64,000 nt of DNA from BJHL01 sp040378885 (GCA_046316615.1 JBKDAN010000057.1:62001-126000), one strand, 5' to 3'. Shown: positions 10,101 to 18,275, numbered from the stretch's first letter. Notes: generated from the letters alone by a model not told the origin. Numbers and translations are program-made.

Positions 10101-10501
10101 AACTCCGCTTCGTTACGGAATCGCCGCAGCATGCCGGTGCTGGCGTAGCCCGGCCGCAGCGCCTTGACGGCGACACGTCGCCGCGGGAACGCCTGTTCAG
10201 CCTCAAAGACGATGCCCATGCCGCCTTCGCCAATCGTGCGGACGATGCGATACTCGCCTCGCAACGGGGGCATGACAGGCTCGCGCTGTTCGGAAACGAG
10301 CGTTGAAGCTGCATCAAGCCCTGCCGCGGTGGCAACTGCGTGAGACGTCCCATCGTGGTGTTGTAGTAGTTGCACCACTTCGAGCCGTGCGTCGGCATCA
10401 GTCGGGAAGTACTCTTGCAGGAAATGGTCGCGCTCCAAGGTCGGCAGGTTTGCCGCCCGCTCGAACGCCTCCATCACGCGTTGGAACCTATCAGACTCCA
10501 T
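7172..10501 (-). CDS. Membrane-anchored Ser/Thr protein kinase with C-terminal WD40 propeller
   Basis: A 1109-residue protein. Residues 84-350 are a Hanks-type kinase: glycine loop GEGGMGIVF, Lys113 in VAVKAL, HRDLKPANIL (catalytic Asp209), DFGIA (Asp227) and GTPSYMSPEQ. One membrane segment lies near 376-397, followed by an Ala/Glu/Arg-rich coiled coil (about 400-450) and at least ten WD40-like repeats (for example VDGLAFSPDGATLAVCNNN...VTLWD) to the end. The start at 10501 is preferred because AGGAGG lies just upstream; the frame is open for 49 more codons with no better signal. This kinase-WD40 fusion is common in planctomycetes. It is divergent from the globin gene, and an ECF sigma factor lies 0.6 kb away. 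Confidence 0.9.
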   Translation of the reverse strand: MESDRFQRVMEAFERAANLPTLERDHFLQEYFPTDADARLEVVQLLQHHDGTSHAVATAAGLDAASTLVSEQREPVMPPLRGEYRIVRTIGEGGMGIVFEAEQAFPRRRVAVKALRPGYASTGMLRRFRNEAEFLAKLQHPNIAQIYEAGVAGPDAPDQPYFVMELVRGDSLTSYAHKHNLGTAEKWRLLLQVCDAVQHAHQRGVIHRDLKPANILVNTNGVAKVLDFGIARAAEADLSQSQATREGQLVGTPSYMSPEQLLEGDVSTASDIYALGVIAYELFAQRLPIDLSSTPIAKAAAILADARVTSVSQVDRSLRGDGETIIAKAMATDAKRRYTSAEALAEDIRRMLAGEAILARGDSAIYVLAKQAKRYRFAAALGAMALFALITFAVIAQLNAREQQRLARLADTARSEAERQREAADAASREAIASRALAESAERAALEELAQANIERGRMAATTGNLPMAEDTLWPVYLNNPSNRPAFWALWDMYRINGSRWAKQSVGWNSRAVAAANGSVIAAVADGAVHIIDPMTGDAIKSINNLRSAPGNGIGLWPDGSRVAIGLSRGGLVVMSLSDHATPVTLAGWEDKPPVVRLVTVSADGSTLAAACNDKTIRFWSTSSGELIRTLTLPLVATTLELTSDGSRAAVAMSLGGGVAIPPQATAVYSVATGEVVFDLTPMHTFGSAGLRISPDDRIVYLDSADARIVACDLNTREVIFTRKVLRSRVVVHAFSPDNSRMALADRERTVVINPQTGDEICVLPVERYGAATVVWTDPDHLTLMTSEGVTRNIAIATEVGTHRLGGYESWCFAVKFSPDDSLMALSVGSGLIEVRETGSMATLSRYQLPGISQRTRGMKFLSDNRTLVTGSQDYTIRIIDAWSGDVLRQFPTLVSEVYGFDVNPQETLCATGHWNRRAAIYNLQTGEMLCELPAGDKRVDGLAFSPDGATLAVCNNNANVTLWDVANSRVIGGLPTTSLPWGIAFSPDGSTAYVSTYGGTLEVFDVRTLQRLHAIKGHPRLIPGLAVSRDGMTIATGGEDSFVRLWDAGTLRPLASFSPSAAEVVSLAFTSNTDRIAASAANFEIVMYDLPVDKRLIEAHRARFTRRR

Positions 10502-10592
10502 GGACCTCCTATAGAGGGTACCACGTTGTACAAGGGCTTGTGATGGGGCTGGCAGTAACGAAGTTCTTTTGTAGAATGTGGGCAATTCAATC

Positions 10593-10604
10593 AGCCACGT
10601 GGCT
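10593..10604. promoter_or_regulatory. 12-bp perfect palindrome in the kinase/globin divergent promoter region
   Basis: AGCCACGTGGCT is fully self-complementary and lies 26 bp before the globin ATG, in the only intergenic space between two divergent genes. It could be an operator for either gene. No terminator context is present. Confidence 0.35.
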
Positions 10605-10630
10605 TCCTTTGTTCGCACTGTGAATGACGC

Positions 10631-11125
10631 ATGGGCATTTCCCGACATCCCCTTACAGGCAAGCTCCCGCAGTGGAGCAATATTCCTATCGATCAGGCTG
10701 CCGCTGAGCGGCTACGCGGCAGCTACAACGCCCTGCTGACAGACGGCTCGCGGTTGACGACAATTTTCTACGCCAAGTTGTTTGAGCGATACCCGGGCGT
10801 TCGCCCTTTGTTCCTCGCCGATATCCGTGCCCAAGAAGCCAAGCTCATGGATTCTTTGCGGGCCGTGGTTCGGCACGTTGAGAGCCCTGACGCATTGCGC
10901 GAAGAGCTCAAGGCGATGGGTGCCCGCCATGTCAAGTATGGTGCCAAGCCAGAGCACTATCCGCTCGTCTGCGATCTGCTGCTGGAGTGCATGGGTGATG
11001 TCGCCGGCAGCCAATGGACGCAGCAGCTTGCATCAGAGTGGCAGCAGGCGCTGCAGATTGTGTCTGATGTCATGTTGCAAGGAGCGCAGGCAGCCAGCCA
11101 AAATCCACCGCCGACTCGCTCATGA
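10631..11125 (+). CDS. Single-domain haemoglobin (flavohaemoglobin-type globin)
   Basis: A 164-residue protein with a bacterial globin fold of the Hmp-like/single-domain type. Phe61 in YPGVRPLF fits the invariant CD1 Phe, and His100 in GARHVKYGAKPEHYPLV fits the proximal haem-binding F8 His; RPEHY-like text after the F helix is typical of this family. There is no FAD/NAD reductase domain, so an external reductase would be needed. Likely roles are O2 or NO binding and detoxification in the cytosol (family knowledge; function here inferred). Its stop overlaps the convergent sigma-factor stop by 6 bp. Confidence 0.9.
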   Translation: MGISRHPLTGKLPQWSNIPIDQAAAERLRGSYNALLTDGSRLTTIFYAKLFERYPGVRPLFLADIRAQEAKLMDSLRAVVRHVESPDALREELKAMGARHVKYGAKPEHYPLVCDLLLECMGDVAGSQWTQQLASEWQQALQIVSDVMLQGAQAASQNPPPTRS

Positions 11126-11728
11126 ATCGCGTGACTTCTCGATCTCACGGCTGAGCCAGGCACGGGCAAACGCCCAGTCGGTCTTGACGGTCGCCAGCGA
11201 CACATCAAGTGCCGCGGCGGTTTGCTCGATGGAAAGACCGGCGAAGTAGCGCAGCATTACAACTCGCGCTTTGCGAGCGTCGAGGGCCTCGAGCCGGGTC
11301 AGCGCTTCGTCAAGCGCCAACAGTTCATCGCTCTTTGCCGAGTCGTCTGGGGCAGAGGCGACGGCGTTGTCGTCCAGATCCACGCGCGTGCGGTCACCCC
11401 CTCGTTTGTAACTGCCGCGAGCTCGTGCCCTCTCGATGAGAATGCGACGCATCGCAATAGCAGCCGCACCAAAGAAGTGCCCGCGACTGTTCCATGTCGC
11501 GCTGTCTGCCCCCTCGGGCCCCAGCAGCCGCATGTACGCCTCGTGTACCAATGCTGTCGGTTGCAACGTGTGGCCGGCGCCGCGTCCAGATTCGTTGCTC
11601 ATGTTGCTGGCCGCAAGCTTGCGCAATTCGTCGTAAATAAGCGGCAGGAGTTCCGCCGCCGCATGCGAATCGCCTTTGGCGGCGTTGTCGATCAAGAGTG
11701 TGATGTGCTTGCGATCGTCGCTGGACAT
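11120..11728 (-). CDS. ECF-type RNA polymerase sigma factor (TIGR02999-like)
   Basis: A 202-residue sigma-70 family factor. Region 2 runs from AAELLPLIYDELRKLAA through QPTALVHEAYMRL and GHFFGAAAIAMRRILIERAR; region 4 is LEALDARKARVVMLRYFAGLSIEQTAAALDVS followed by TVKTDWAFARAWL, the helix-turn-helix contacting the -35 element. The QPTALVHEAY and SRGHFF signatures place it with the TIGR02999 (Sig-70_X6) group, which is greatly expanded in planctomycetes and often lies near Ser/Thr kinase genes rather than anti-sigma genes. No anti-sigma factor is encoded next to it. Kinase-linked control is a hypothesis. The start at ATG 11728 is fixed by the onset of family similarity. Confidence 0.9.
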   Translation of the reverse strand: MSSDDRKHITLLIDNAAKGDSHAAAELLPLIYDELRKLAASNMSNESGRGAGHTLQPTALVHEAYMRLLGPEGADSATWNSRGHFFGAAAIAMRRILIERARARGSYKRGGDRTRVDLDDNAVASAPDDSAKSDELLALDEALTRLEALDARKARVVMLRYFAGLSIEQTAAALDVSLATVKTDWAFARAWLSREIEKSRDS

Positions 11729-11800
11729 GCGACCAGTATACCTGAACTGACAAGACCTGTTTCCAGCCGCGCGGGCGGGCTTTCTCGCACTGAAGGTGTC

Positions 11801-12082
11801 ATGCTTCAGTTCATTCTCGCCATTATCTCGTTGCTTATCGGCATGCTGGCATCGCTCTGCATGCTGGTACTCATGATGGCAGGCCTCGCCAATGCCAACG
11901 AAGCCCATCTGCGCCAAGGTAAGTGGATGATGTGGGGCATCGTCGTTGTGCAACTGCTCGCGCTGATCGCTGCGATCTGGCTCATGGTGCAGCGCAAGCA
12001 CATGGTTGCGTCCGTCGCTGGTTTCGTGCCGGTTGTCGTCGTTGTCGCCCTTCTCGTCATTCTTGTCAAGATCGAGTGGTAA
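11801..12082 (+). CDS. Small integral membrane protein of unknown function
   Basis: 93 residues with three hydrophobic segments: an N-terminal one starting MLQFILAIISLLIGMLASL, a second around WMMWGIVVVQLLALIAAIWL, and a third in FVPVVVVVALLVILVKIEW. Start at ATG 11801, divergent from the sigma factor (72 bp between starts). It is followed 18 bp later by the next gene, so probably co-transcribed. No family recognised. Confidence 0.65.
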   Translation: MLQFILAIISLLIGMLASLCMLVLMMAGLANANEAHLRQGKWMMWGIVVVQLLALIAAIWLMVQRKHMVASVAGFVPVVVVVALLVILVKIEW

Positions 12083-12100
12083 TCCACTCTGGAGTGTTTC

Positions 12101-13039
12101 ATGTCTCTGCCTCGCAAAACGTTCACCAGTCGTCTTGCCAATCTCGACTTCACCATAAAGATGCCCGTCGGTTTCATTGAAGCGCCACTGCAAAACGAGA
12201 CGTACGACTTCGATAAGCCGCATGTGTCGGCACCGCTCATGCTCACGGCATCACCTGTCGCCATGGCGCTCATCGCGGTTGCGGGCCGTCCGGCTTACGG
12301 CGACGGATCCGTCCGCGAATGGTTCGAGTACTTGTGTAAGCACTTTGGCATCACACTGCTGAGCATTGGCCCGGCGTACGTGGGAGGACTGCGCAAGAAC
12401 CACCCGGCGATCATCGCCACTGGTTTGCAAGTGCAAGATGGTACCGAGCTGGTCATGAGCTTTGTCGCATTTGAAGACGGCGGTCGCTTCGTGACAGCTC
12501 ACGCCATGTGCGAGCGTGAGCTGGAACCCAGCTACATGAGCACACTTGAGAAGTGCATCTACTCCATCGAGTTGCTCCATCACCAAGGGCCGACCGTCAA
12601 ACTTGAGAAGGACGGACCCGAGTATCACATCGACATCATCCAGCATGAGCCCGATATGCCGCCACCGCAAGACGAAGCCGAGGTGTACGCCCGCAAGCTG
12701 GCGAAGGCTCGTGAATCAGCGGTTGCATTTGCACGCTCTTTGGTGGCGAGCGACAAGTTCGATGAAGCCGCACGTGTCGTGCTGTCCGCTGACGACAGCG
12801 GTCAGGGACGCGCGGCCTTGGCCCAACTATTCGTTGAAGCCCTGCGCGAGCAGGTGAAGCGCGATGGCAAGTGCAAGCCTGCGAAGCCGCGGGCTCTGGA
12901 GTTGTACAACCGCGCGTTGCAGTACCGGCTGAGCACGTACCCCGACCCGCACACGCAGGAAGAAGCGGATCGCTATTGCGCTGGACAAGACGAGGATCAT
13001 GCCGAAATCGCGGAGATTCTTGGCTATACACCGGAGTAA
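12101..13039 (+). CDS. Conserved-looking hypothetical protein
   Basis: 312 residues, no signal peptide or membrane segment. The N-terminal half (residues about 8-175) looks like a compact alpha/beta domain of the PsbP/DUF1795 kind (IKMPVGFIEAPL, WFEYLCKHFGI, LVMSFVAFEDGGRFVTAHAMCE), but this resemblance is weak. The C-terminal half is charged and helical with repeat-like segments (ARSLVASDKFDEAARVVLS, ALAQLFVEALREQ) reminiscent of TPR helices. GGAG lies shortly upstream of ATG 12101. The next gene starts 5 bp after its stop, so the two are likely co-transcribed. Function unknown. Confidence 0.6.
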   Translation: MSLPRKTFTSRLANLDFTIKMPVGFIEAPLQNETYDFDKPHVSAPLMLTASPVAMALIAVAGRPAYGDGSVREWFEYLCKHFGITLLSIGPAYVGGLRKNHPAIIATGLQVQDGTELVMSFVAFEDGGRFVTAHAMCERELEPSYMSTLEKCIYSIELLHHQGPTVKLEKDGPEYHIDIIQHEPDMPPPQDEAEVYARKLAKARESAVAFARSLVASDKFDEAARVVLSADDSGQGRAALAQLFVEALREQVKRDGKCKPAKPRALELYNRALQYRLSTYPDPHTQEEADRYCAGQDEDHAEIAEILGYTPE

Positions 13040-13044
13040 TCGCC

Positions 13045-13581
13045 ATGCCGCTTGCCAAGCTGTTCCGTCGCCGCGAAAGGAAACGAACTGTGACAGACTA
13101 CATCATGCTCGGCATCTTCGTGCTTATGTTCGGCGGGCTGGGAACGATGCTGCTCTACGTGGGAACGCGTGAGTTCTTCTTGCAGCGTCGTGTGCTCGCC
13201 ACTGCCGTGCCCGTCGAGGCGGTCATTCTTTCTGCGGACGTACGCACGACAAAGTCGAACGACACTGACACGCGTTTGTTGCGCGACAACAGCACAACCT
13301 CGCATCACCCCGAAGTTCGCTTCGCATACACGTTTCGAGGCGTGCGATATGAAAGTGACATGATCTATCCCACGGTCATCGTTCGGGCCTATGCCAGCCG
13401 CGAAAGCGCGGCAGAAGACATCCGCGAGTACTTGCCAGGCTCGGTCGTGAAGGCGTATGCCGATGCCACGCTGCCGCAGCGCGGCTTTCTGAGGCTGGAA
13501 CGTTCGTCGAATCCCACGTGGTTCATCGTTGCGGGCGTTCTCGCACTCGCGTTCCTCGCGATTATCGCACGATTCCTGTAG
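13045..13581 (+). CDS. DUF3592 domain membrane protein
   Basis: 178 residues with a membrane segment at about residues 19-42 (IMLGIFVLMFGGLGTMLLYVG) and one near the C-terminus (WFIVAGVLALAFLAII). Between them lies an extracytoplasmic or cytoplasmic domain matching DUF3592: AVPVEAVILSADV, then HPEVRFAYTFRGVRYESDMIYP and YLPGSVVKAYADATLPQRGFL. The family has no assigned biochemical function. ATG 13045 is chosen because it begins right after the preceding stop; the frame extends upstream only inside that gene. Confidence 0.75.
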   Translation: MPLAKLFRRRERKRTVTDYIMLGIFVLMFGGLGTMLLYVGTREFFLQRRVLATAVPVEAVILSADVRTTKSNDTDTRLLRDNSTTSHHPEVRFAYTFRGVRYESDMIYPTVIVRAYASRESAAEDIREYLPGSVVKAYADATLPQRGFLRLERSSNPTWFIVAGVLALAFLAIIARFL

Positions 13582-13649
13582 ACAGCCCCAGCCAGTAGCG
13601 AGATCAGATTCGCATTGATTGCACAGCACACCCACGAAAGGAACTCACT

Positions 13650-14375
13650 ATGTCCCGCAATCTCATCGTCTTGGCCGGTTCGCTCGCAGTCGCTCCCGCA
13701 GTGCTGGCTCAGTCGAACGTCGCCGCGATGGCGAAGTTCTGCTATGCGGAGAACACCGGCTGGATCAACTGGCGAGATGCAGGCTCACCGCTCGCATCGC
13801 AAGGTGTGCGTGTCAATGGAGGCAACACCTTTCTGGCTGGCTTCGCTTGGAGCGAGAACGCAGGTTACATCAACATGGGCGATGGCACGCCCGCCAACGG
13901 CCTCGCATACAGCAATCCCACGAGCGGTACGGTGATCGATGTGCCCGACTTTGGCGTCAACATCAACACCGACGGCTCACTCAGCGGATTTGCGTGGGGT
14001 GAGAACATCGGCTGGATCAACTTCGGTGTCACCACGCTGCTGACGAATCAGCGTGCCCGGGTGCAGACAGATGGCAAGCTGCGGGGCTACGCCTGGGGTG
14101 AGAACGTCGGTTGGATCAATCTCGATACGACCGAGCAGGGCAAGTACGTGTCGTTCGGCGGCAGCTGCGACCTGATCGACTTCAATCAGAACGATGTCTT
14201 TCCCGAGGACCAGGACATCATCGACTTCTTCAACGTACTCGCCGGTAGCGCATGCAGTACAGGCAACTGCCAAGATATCGACTTCAACAACAACGAGGTC
14301 TATCCCGAAGATCAGGACGTGATCGACTACCTGACAGTGCTCGCGGGCGGTCCGTGCTCCACTGACATTCCGTAA
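13650..14375 (+). CDS. Secreted protein with ENxGWIN repeats and C-terminal dockerin-like repeat pair
   Basis: 241 residues. Residues 1-20 are a Sec signal peptide ending in VLAQ. The mature part holds four evenly spaced copies of a W/Y-rich element: AENTGWINWRD, SENAGYINMGD, GENIGWINFG and GENVGWINLDT, separated by about 30-40 residues and alternating with GFAW/GYAW strands, suggesting a small repeat beta structure. The last 75 residues contain two EF-hand-like loops (LIDFNQNDVFPEDQD and DIDFNNNEVYPEDQD), each followed by a helix such as VIDYLTVLAGG and a Cys pair; this fits the GC-type dockerin-like anchoring tail of Phycisphaerae. Probably exported and held at the cell surface. An ideal terminator follows. 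Confidence 0.75.
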   Translation: MSRNLIVLAGSLAVAPAVLAQSNVAAMAKFCYAENTGWINWRDAGSPLASQGVRVNGGNTFLAGFAWSENAGYINMGDGTPANGLAYSNPTSGTVIDVPDFGVNINTDGSLSGFAWGENIGWINFGVTTLLTNQRARVQTDGKLRGYAWGENVGWINLDTTEQGKYVSFGGSCDLIDFNQNDVFPEDQDIIDFFNVLAGSACSTGNCQDIDFNNNEVYPEDQDVIDYLTVLAGGPCSTDIP

Positions 14376-14404
14376 TCCATGCAGGGTTGCAAAACTCTGC
14401 GCGG

Positions 14405-14440
14405 CAGGCCGGCGACAACGAGCGCCGGCCTGTTTGCATT
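14405..14440 (+). terminator. Rho-independent terminator
   Basis: A 10-bp GC-rich stem (CAGGCCGGCG with CGCCGGCCTG), an 8-nt loop and a T-rich tail, 30 bp after the preceding stop codon. Confidence 0.75.
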
Positions 14441-14594
14441 TGCATGCAACACGTGTGCGTGGTCAAGAGCATGTCACAAATTCTCGCGACTTATCTAGCC
14501 GCGCGTGTCATGCTCTTCGCACTGCCATGCGTGGAAAGTGGAGTCGCGAGTGATCGCGACCAATCAGAACGCAACATACGCAAAGGAACAGATC

Positions 14595-16919
14595 ATGCTC
14601 GCTCGCTCTTCCGTCGCTCTCGCCCTCACGCTCTGCGCTGGCCTCGCTTGTGCCCAAACCTGCAACCCCGTGTCGAAACTGCTGGGCACTTCGCCCTTGA
14701 ACGACGACAACTTCGGCGCATCGGTCGCCATGTCGTTCGGCGGTCCAAGCAACGCACCACTTTTCGCTGTCGGTATGCCGGGTGAAGACGCGCCGGGTGC
14801 CGGTAGCGATGCCGGCGGCTTCTCGATCTTCCAGCGCATCAACGGCTGGAGCACGATGACCGCTGCGTGGAACTCGACAGGTCAAGCGGGCGAACGTCTC
14901 GGCGCTTCGATCGGTCTGGCTGATCCCTATCTCATCGTGGGCGCTCCCGGCTACAACACCGGCCAGGGGCGTGCGCGTATCTTCCGCCGTTCTACCGGTA
15001 GTTCGTCGTATCTGCTCAGCACCGATGTGACGATTCTCGCTGCTAACTCGCCCGCCGATGCCGCGTTCGGCAGTAGCGTTGCCATCAGCGACGTGGGCGG
15101 CGGCTGGGCTGTCGTGGGTGCTCCGCTGCACAACTGGGCTGGCGTGCAATCTGGCTCAGCGTACTTCTTTGTTCGCGACGCAGCGACCAACCAGTGGATC
15201 GAGAACTTCCATGTGTGGGGTGGTGATTACGGCGGTGAGCCCGGCGATCGCCGCGGCACCAGCGTTGCGATGTCTCCCAACTCGCCTTTCGCCGCGATTG
15301 GCATCCCTCTGGCTGATGAGCCCGGCAATCCCGATGATCACGGCAAGGTGCAGATCTTTGAACGCCTGGCGAATGGCAATGTGAGCGGTGCTCCCACGAC
15401 CGTTCGGCCGCCGAGCCCTGAAGCTGGTGAGAACTTCGGCTCCGCCGTGGCCATCGCTGGGAATGTGCTGGTTGTGGGCGCTCCCAGCGAGGACATGACG
15501 CTGCAGGAAGGCGGTTTCCTCCAAGCGGCGACCAACGGCGGTGCGATCTATGTGTTCGAGCGCAACGTTGTGACCAACTCCTGGAACTTCGTCGCCAAGC
15601 TTCGTTCGCCCGTGCCCGTTGCCAACGGTGCCTTCGGCAGCAGTGTGGCGACCGACAACCTCCAGATCGTGGTTGGCGAAGCGTCAACCAATCGTGCCTA
15701 TGTCTTCAGTAAGGTCAGTGGCAGTTGGCAGTACCAGTCCGCGATCAACGACCAGGATGCGGCCGCCAACGGCAGCTTTGCAAATGCCGTCGTGGTCCGC
15801 AACGGCGTGATCGGTCTGGGCGACGCGAGCGATGACGAAGGTGTGCTCACCGATCGTGGCGCGGCCTATGTGCTGACGATGGAACAGAACCAAGCGACTG
15901 GTGATCTGTGCTCCATGCCCATGACGGTGACGCAGAATGCGGACTTCGTCGGTTGTACGGAGTTTGCCACCGCCTCGGCTGGTACGCCGACCACGTGCGG
16001 TAGCGGCAGCAGCGGCAATGTCGCACAGGGCCCCGACGTGTGGTTCAGCTTCAATCCCAGCTGTGATGGTTCCGCTATCTTCGATACGTTCGGCAGCGGC
16101 TTTGACACGGTCCTGAGCGTGCACAGTGCATGCTCGACGATCTTCGGCAGCAACACGATCACATGCAACGACGATCACACCTTCAGCGCGCCGAACAACC
16201 GCGCAAGCCTCGTGACGTTCAACTTCACGGGCGGCGAGTCATATCTCATCCGTGTCGCAGGTTACAACGGTGCGAAGGGACAGTTCACGCTTCGCAACCT
16301 CATCTCGTACGGCGTGACGAACGACCAGTGCTCCAACGCGATCACGGTTGGCCAGGGCACCGCGACCTTCAACTCGTGTGCGGCGACTGACAGCAGCCTC
16401 GCGACTTCAGAATGCGGCCTGCCTCGCAAGGATGTGTGGTACCGCTACATCTCGCCCAGCAACGGCGTTATCACCATCAACACCTGCGGCAGCAGCTTCG
16501 ACACAGTCCTCGCGGTCTACACGGGTACACAGCAGGCCTGCCCCGCCAGTCCGCTTGCACTGGTCGCCTGCAACGACGACAGCGTCGATGTCTGCGAGGC
16601 AGGGCTGTCACGCAAATCCTTCGTGCAGTTCAGCGCTCCTGCAGGCGATAGCTACATGATCCGCGTTGGCGGCTTCAACGGTGAGTCGGGCCCCGGTCAG
16701 ATGACCATCACCCACACACCGGGCTGTGATGACATCGACTTCAACAACAACACGGTCTTCCCCGAAGATCAGGACGTGATCGACTACTTCAACGTGCTCG
16801 CGGGCGGCGCGTGCTCCACCGGCAACTGCGATGACATCGACTACAACAACAACGGCGTCTTCCCCGAAGATCAGGATGTGATCGATTACTTCAATGTACT
16901 TGCAGGCGGCAACTGCTAA
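14595..16919 (+). CDS. Secreted FG-GAP (integrin-alpha-like) propeller protein with PPC-like domains and dockerin-like tail
   Basis: 774 residues. Signal peptide MLARSSVALALTLCAGLACAQ; AAGGAACA lies upstream of ATG 14595, which is preferred to a GTG/ATG further upstream. Residues about 25-430 carry FG-GAP-type repeats: NFGASVAMSFGG, LGASIGLADPYLIVGAPGYN, FGSSVAISDVGGGWAVVGAP, FGSAVAIAGNVLVVGAPSED and FGSSVATDNLQIVVGEAS, expected to form a beta propeller. Two Cys-containing PPC-like beta domains follow (QGPDVWFSFNPSCDG and RKDVWYRYISPS). Two D-I-D-x-N-N-N...PEDQDVIDYFNVLAGG calcium-loop repeats end the protein. Likely a cell-surface or matrix protein; the ligand is unknown. Confidence 0.82.
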   Translation: MLARSSVALALTLCAGLACAQTCNPVSKLLGTSPLNDDNFGASVAMSFGGPSNAPLFAVGMPGEDAPGAGSDAGGFSIFQRINGWSTMTAAWNSTGQAGERLGASIGLADPYLIVGAPGYNTGQGRARIFRRSTGSSSYLLSTDVTILAANSPADAAFGSSVAISDVGGGWAVVGAPLHNWAGVQSGSAYFFVRDAATNQWIENFHVWGGDYGGEPGDRRGTSVAMSPNSPFAAIGIPLADEPGNPDDHGKVQIFERLANGNVSGAPTTVRPPSPEAGENFGSAVAIAGNVLVVGAPSEDMTLQEGGFLQAATNGGAIYVFERNVVTNSWNFVAKLRSPVPVANGAFGSSVATDNLQIVVGEASTNRAYVFSKVSGSWQYQSAINDQDAAANGSFANAVVVRNGVIGLGDASDDEGVLTDRGAAYVLTMEQNQATGDLCSMPMTVTQNADFVGCTEFATASAGTPTTCGSGSSGNVAQGPDVWFSFNPSCDGSAIFDTFGSGFDTVLSVHSACSTIFGSNTITCNDDHTFSAPNNRASLVTFNFTGGESYLIRVAGYNGAKGQFTLRNLISYGVTNDQCSNAITVGQGTATFNSCAATDSSLATSECGLPRKDVWYRYISPSNGVITINTCGSSFDTVLAVYTGTQQACPASPLALVACNDDSVDVCEAGLSRKSFVQFSAPAGDSYMIRVGGFNGESGPGQMTITHTPGCDDIDFNNNTVFPEDQDVIDYFNVLAGGACSTGNCDDIDYNNNGVFPEDQDVIDYFNVLAGGNC

Positions 16920-16949
16920 ACACGCGACATCATCCAGTGCACGCAAACG

Positions 16950-16980
16950 CGGGAACCGTCGTAAGGCGGTTCCCGTTTTT
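16950..16980 (+). terminator. Rho-independent terminator between convergent genes
   Basis: A perfect 9-bp stem CGGGAACCG/CGGTTCCCG with an 8-nt loop and TTTTT. The T-run abuts the stop codon of the convergent membrane glycosyltransferase gene. Confidence 0.88.
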
Positions 16981-18275
16981 CATGCGCTTGGTGTAGCGGC
17001 TGAATGTCGTGGGAGGGTCGGCGTGTTCTTCACCATCCACCACACCCAAGCCAGCGTGCCAGCAATCAACAGCATCTCACGCCAGCGAATGAGAAACTCA
17101 GGGAGACCTTCCAGAGCCTTCATTGCTCGCATAGGAAAGCACAAAGCCGCGACCACGAAGAGTGTGAGGGCGATTCGAGGCATCGTCGTGCCGAAGCGGA
17201 ACAGGACAGCGGCGAGGATGGGTGTGAGCACGATCAGGTCATAGTTGTGCGCGTTGATGAACATCAGAGAGATGATCAGCCCCAGGCACATGGTCTCGAA
17301 ACTGGTGAATCGCTTGGATTGCCACAGCAGCGTGCCAAACAGCACCAGTGCTAGCAAAGCGAGCGAGGGCACGGTCTTCCAGCCTGCGGCTGAGAGCAAA
17401 CTACGCATGCCAAAGCTCTGCAGGAAGTCGGGCAGGTTCGTGTGATAGTTCGCATACACCTTCACAGCGCCGAGCCAGTTGTGCATCATGCCGACGGGAC
17501 CTTGCTGATACGCAGCCATCGACATCAGGGCGAGTCCAAAGCCGATGGACGCAAAAAGCGGCTTCCACGCGCGGTTGTAGACGAGCATGAGTACGAGAAA
17601 CGCGCAGAAGGGCGGCTTGAAACTTGCGAGTGCCAGCAGAAGTCCCGCGATGACCCAGCGATCGTTCTGCCAACACCACCAAGCGCTGAACGTCAGCGTC
17701 ATCGCAAGCAAGGAGGTTTGTCCGTTCCACATCGCGTGAGACGAGAATGGTGACGCGAAGACAAACGCCGTGCACGCCGTCATGACGATCCAGCCCCAAC
17801 GCCGATCGAGCACGCCTTCGCGCCGTGCGACCCACCAGAGCAGCCACGCGAACCATGCAAAGCAGATCGCGTTGATAGCTCCATTGATGAGTCGTGATGT
17901 GTTGAAGTCTGGAAGGCTCAGCAACGCGAAGAACGGCGCCGAACTTGGCGGGTACGCAAAGCCGCCGTACACACGAACGGTTGACTCGTCGCGATATGAA
18001 TGGCTGCCGAGTTCACCTTCGCTGCGTGCCCGAAGTGTCGCTTCGTCGTACGGATTCTCTCCATGAATGAAGCAGCGTCCACCCGCGTAGAAGTACATGA
18101 AGTCGTGAGTACCAAAGAACTTGCCCTTTGGGCGTCCGACACCGAAGACACTTGTCGTCAGCAGAAACGCAACCGCCATCGCGACTGAAGTCCAAAGCAG
18201 TGAATGGCGGACGCGGCGACTCTCAAGCCAGTGCCAGGGAGTGCTCGTGCCGGCGATTGATTGTGGAATCCCCAT
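16980..18275 (-). CDS. GT87 (DUF2029) family integral membrane glycosyltransferase
   Basis: 431 residues with about ten hydrophobic segments. The N-terminal loop has the family signature FFGTHDFMYFYAGGRCFIHGENPYDEATL, where the acidic D after GTH is the presumed catalytic-area residue of polyprenyl-phosphate-sugar (GT-C) mannosyltransferases. It then shows FAYPPSSAPFFALLSLPD, also typical of DUF2029. It would transfer a sugar from a lipid carrier to a glycan or glycolipid on the outer face of the membrane; donor and acceptor are unknown. It is transcribed alone, convergent to the FG-GAP protein. Confidence 0.8.
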   Translation of the reverse strand: MGIPQSIAGTSTPWHWLESRRVRHSLLWTSVAMAVAFLLTTSVFGVGRPKGKFFGTHDFMYFYAGGRCFIHGENPYDEATLRARSEGELGSHSYRDESTVRVYGGFAYPPSSAPFFALLSLPDFNTSRLINGAINAICFAWFAWLLWWVARREGVLDRRWGWIVMTACTAFVFASPFSSHAMWNGQTSLLAMTLTFSAWWCWQNDRWVIAGLLLALASFKPPFCAFLVLMLVYNRAWKPLFASIGFGLALMSMAAYQQGPVGMMHNWLGAVKVYANYHTNLPDFLQSFGMRSLLSAAGWKTVPSLALLALVLFGTLLWQSKRFTSFETMCLGLIISLMFINAHNYDLIVLTPILAAVLFRFGTTMPRIALTLFVVAALCFPMRAMKALEGLPEFLIRWREMLLIAGTLAWVWWMVKNTPTLPRHSAATPSA

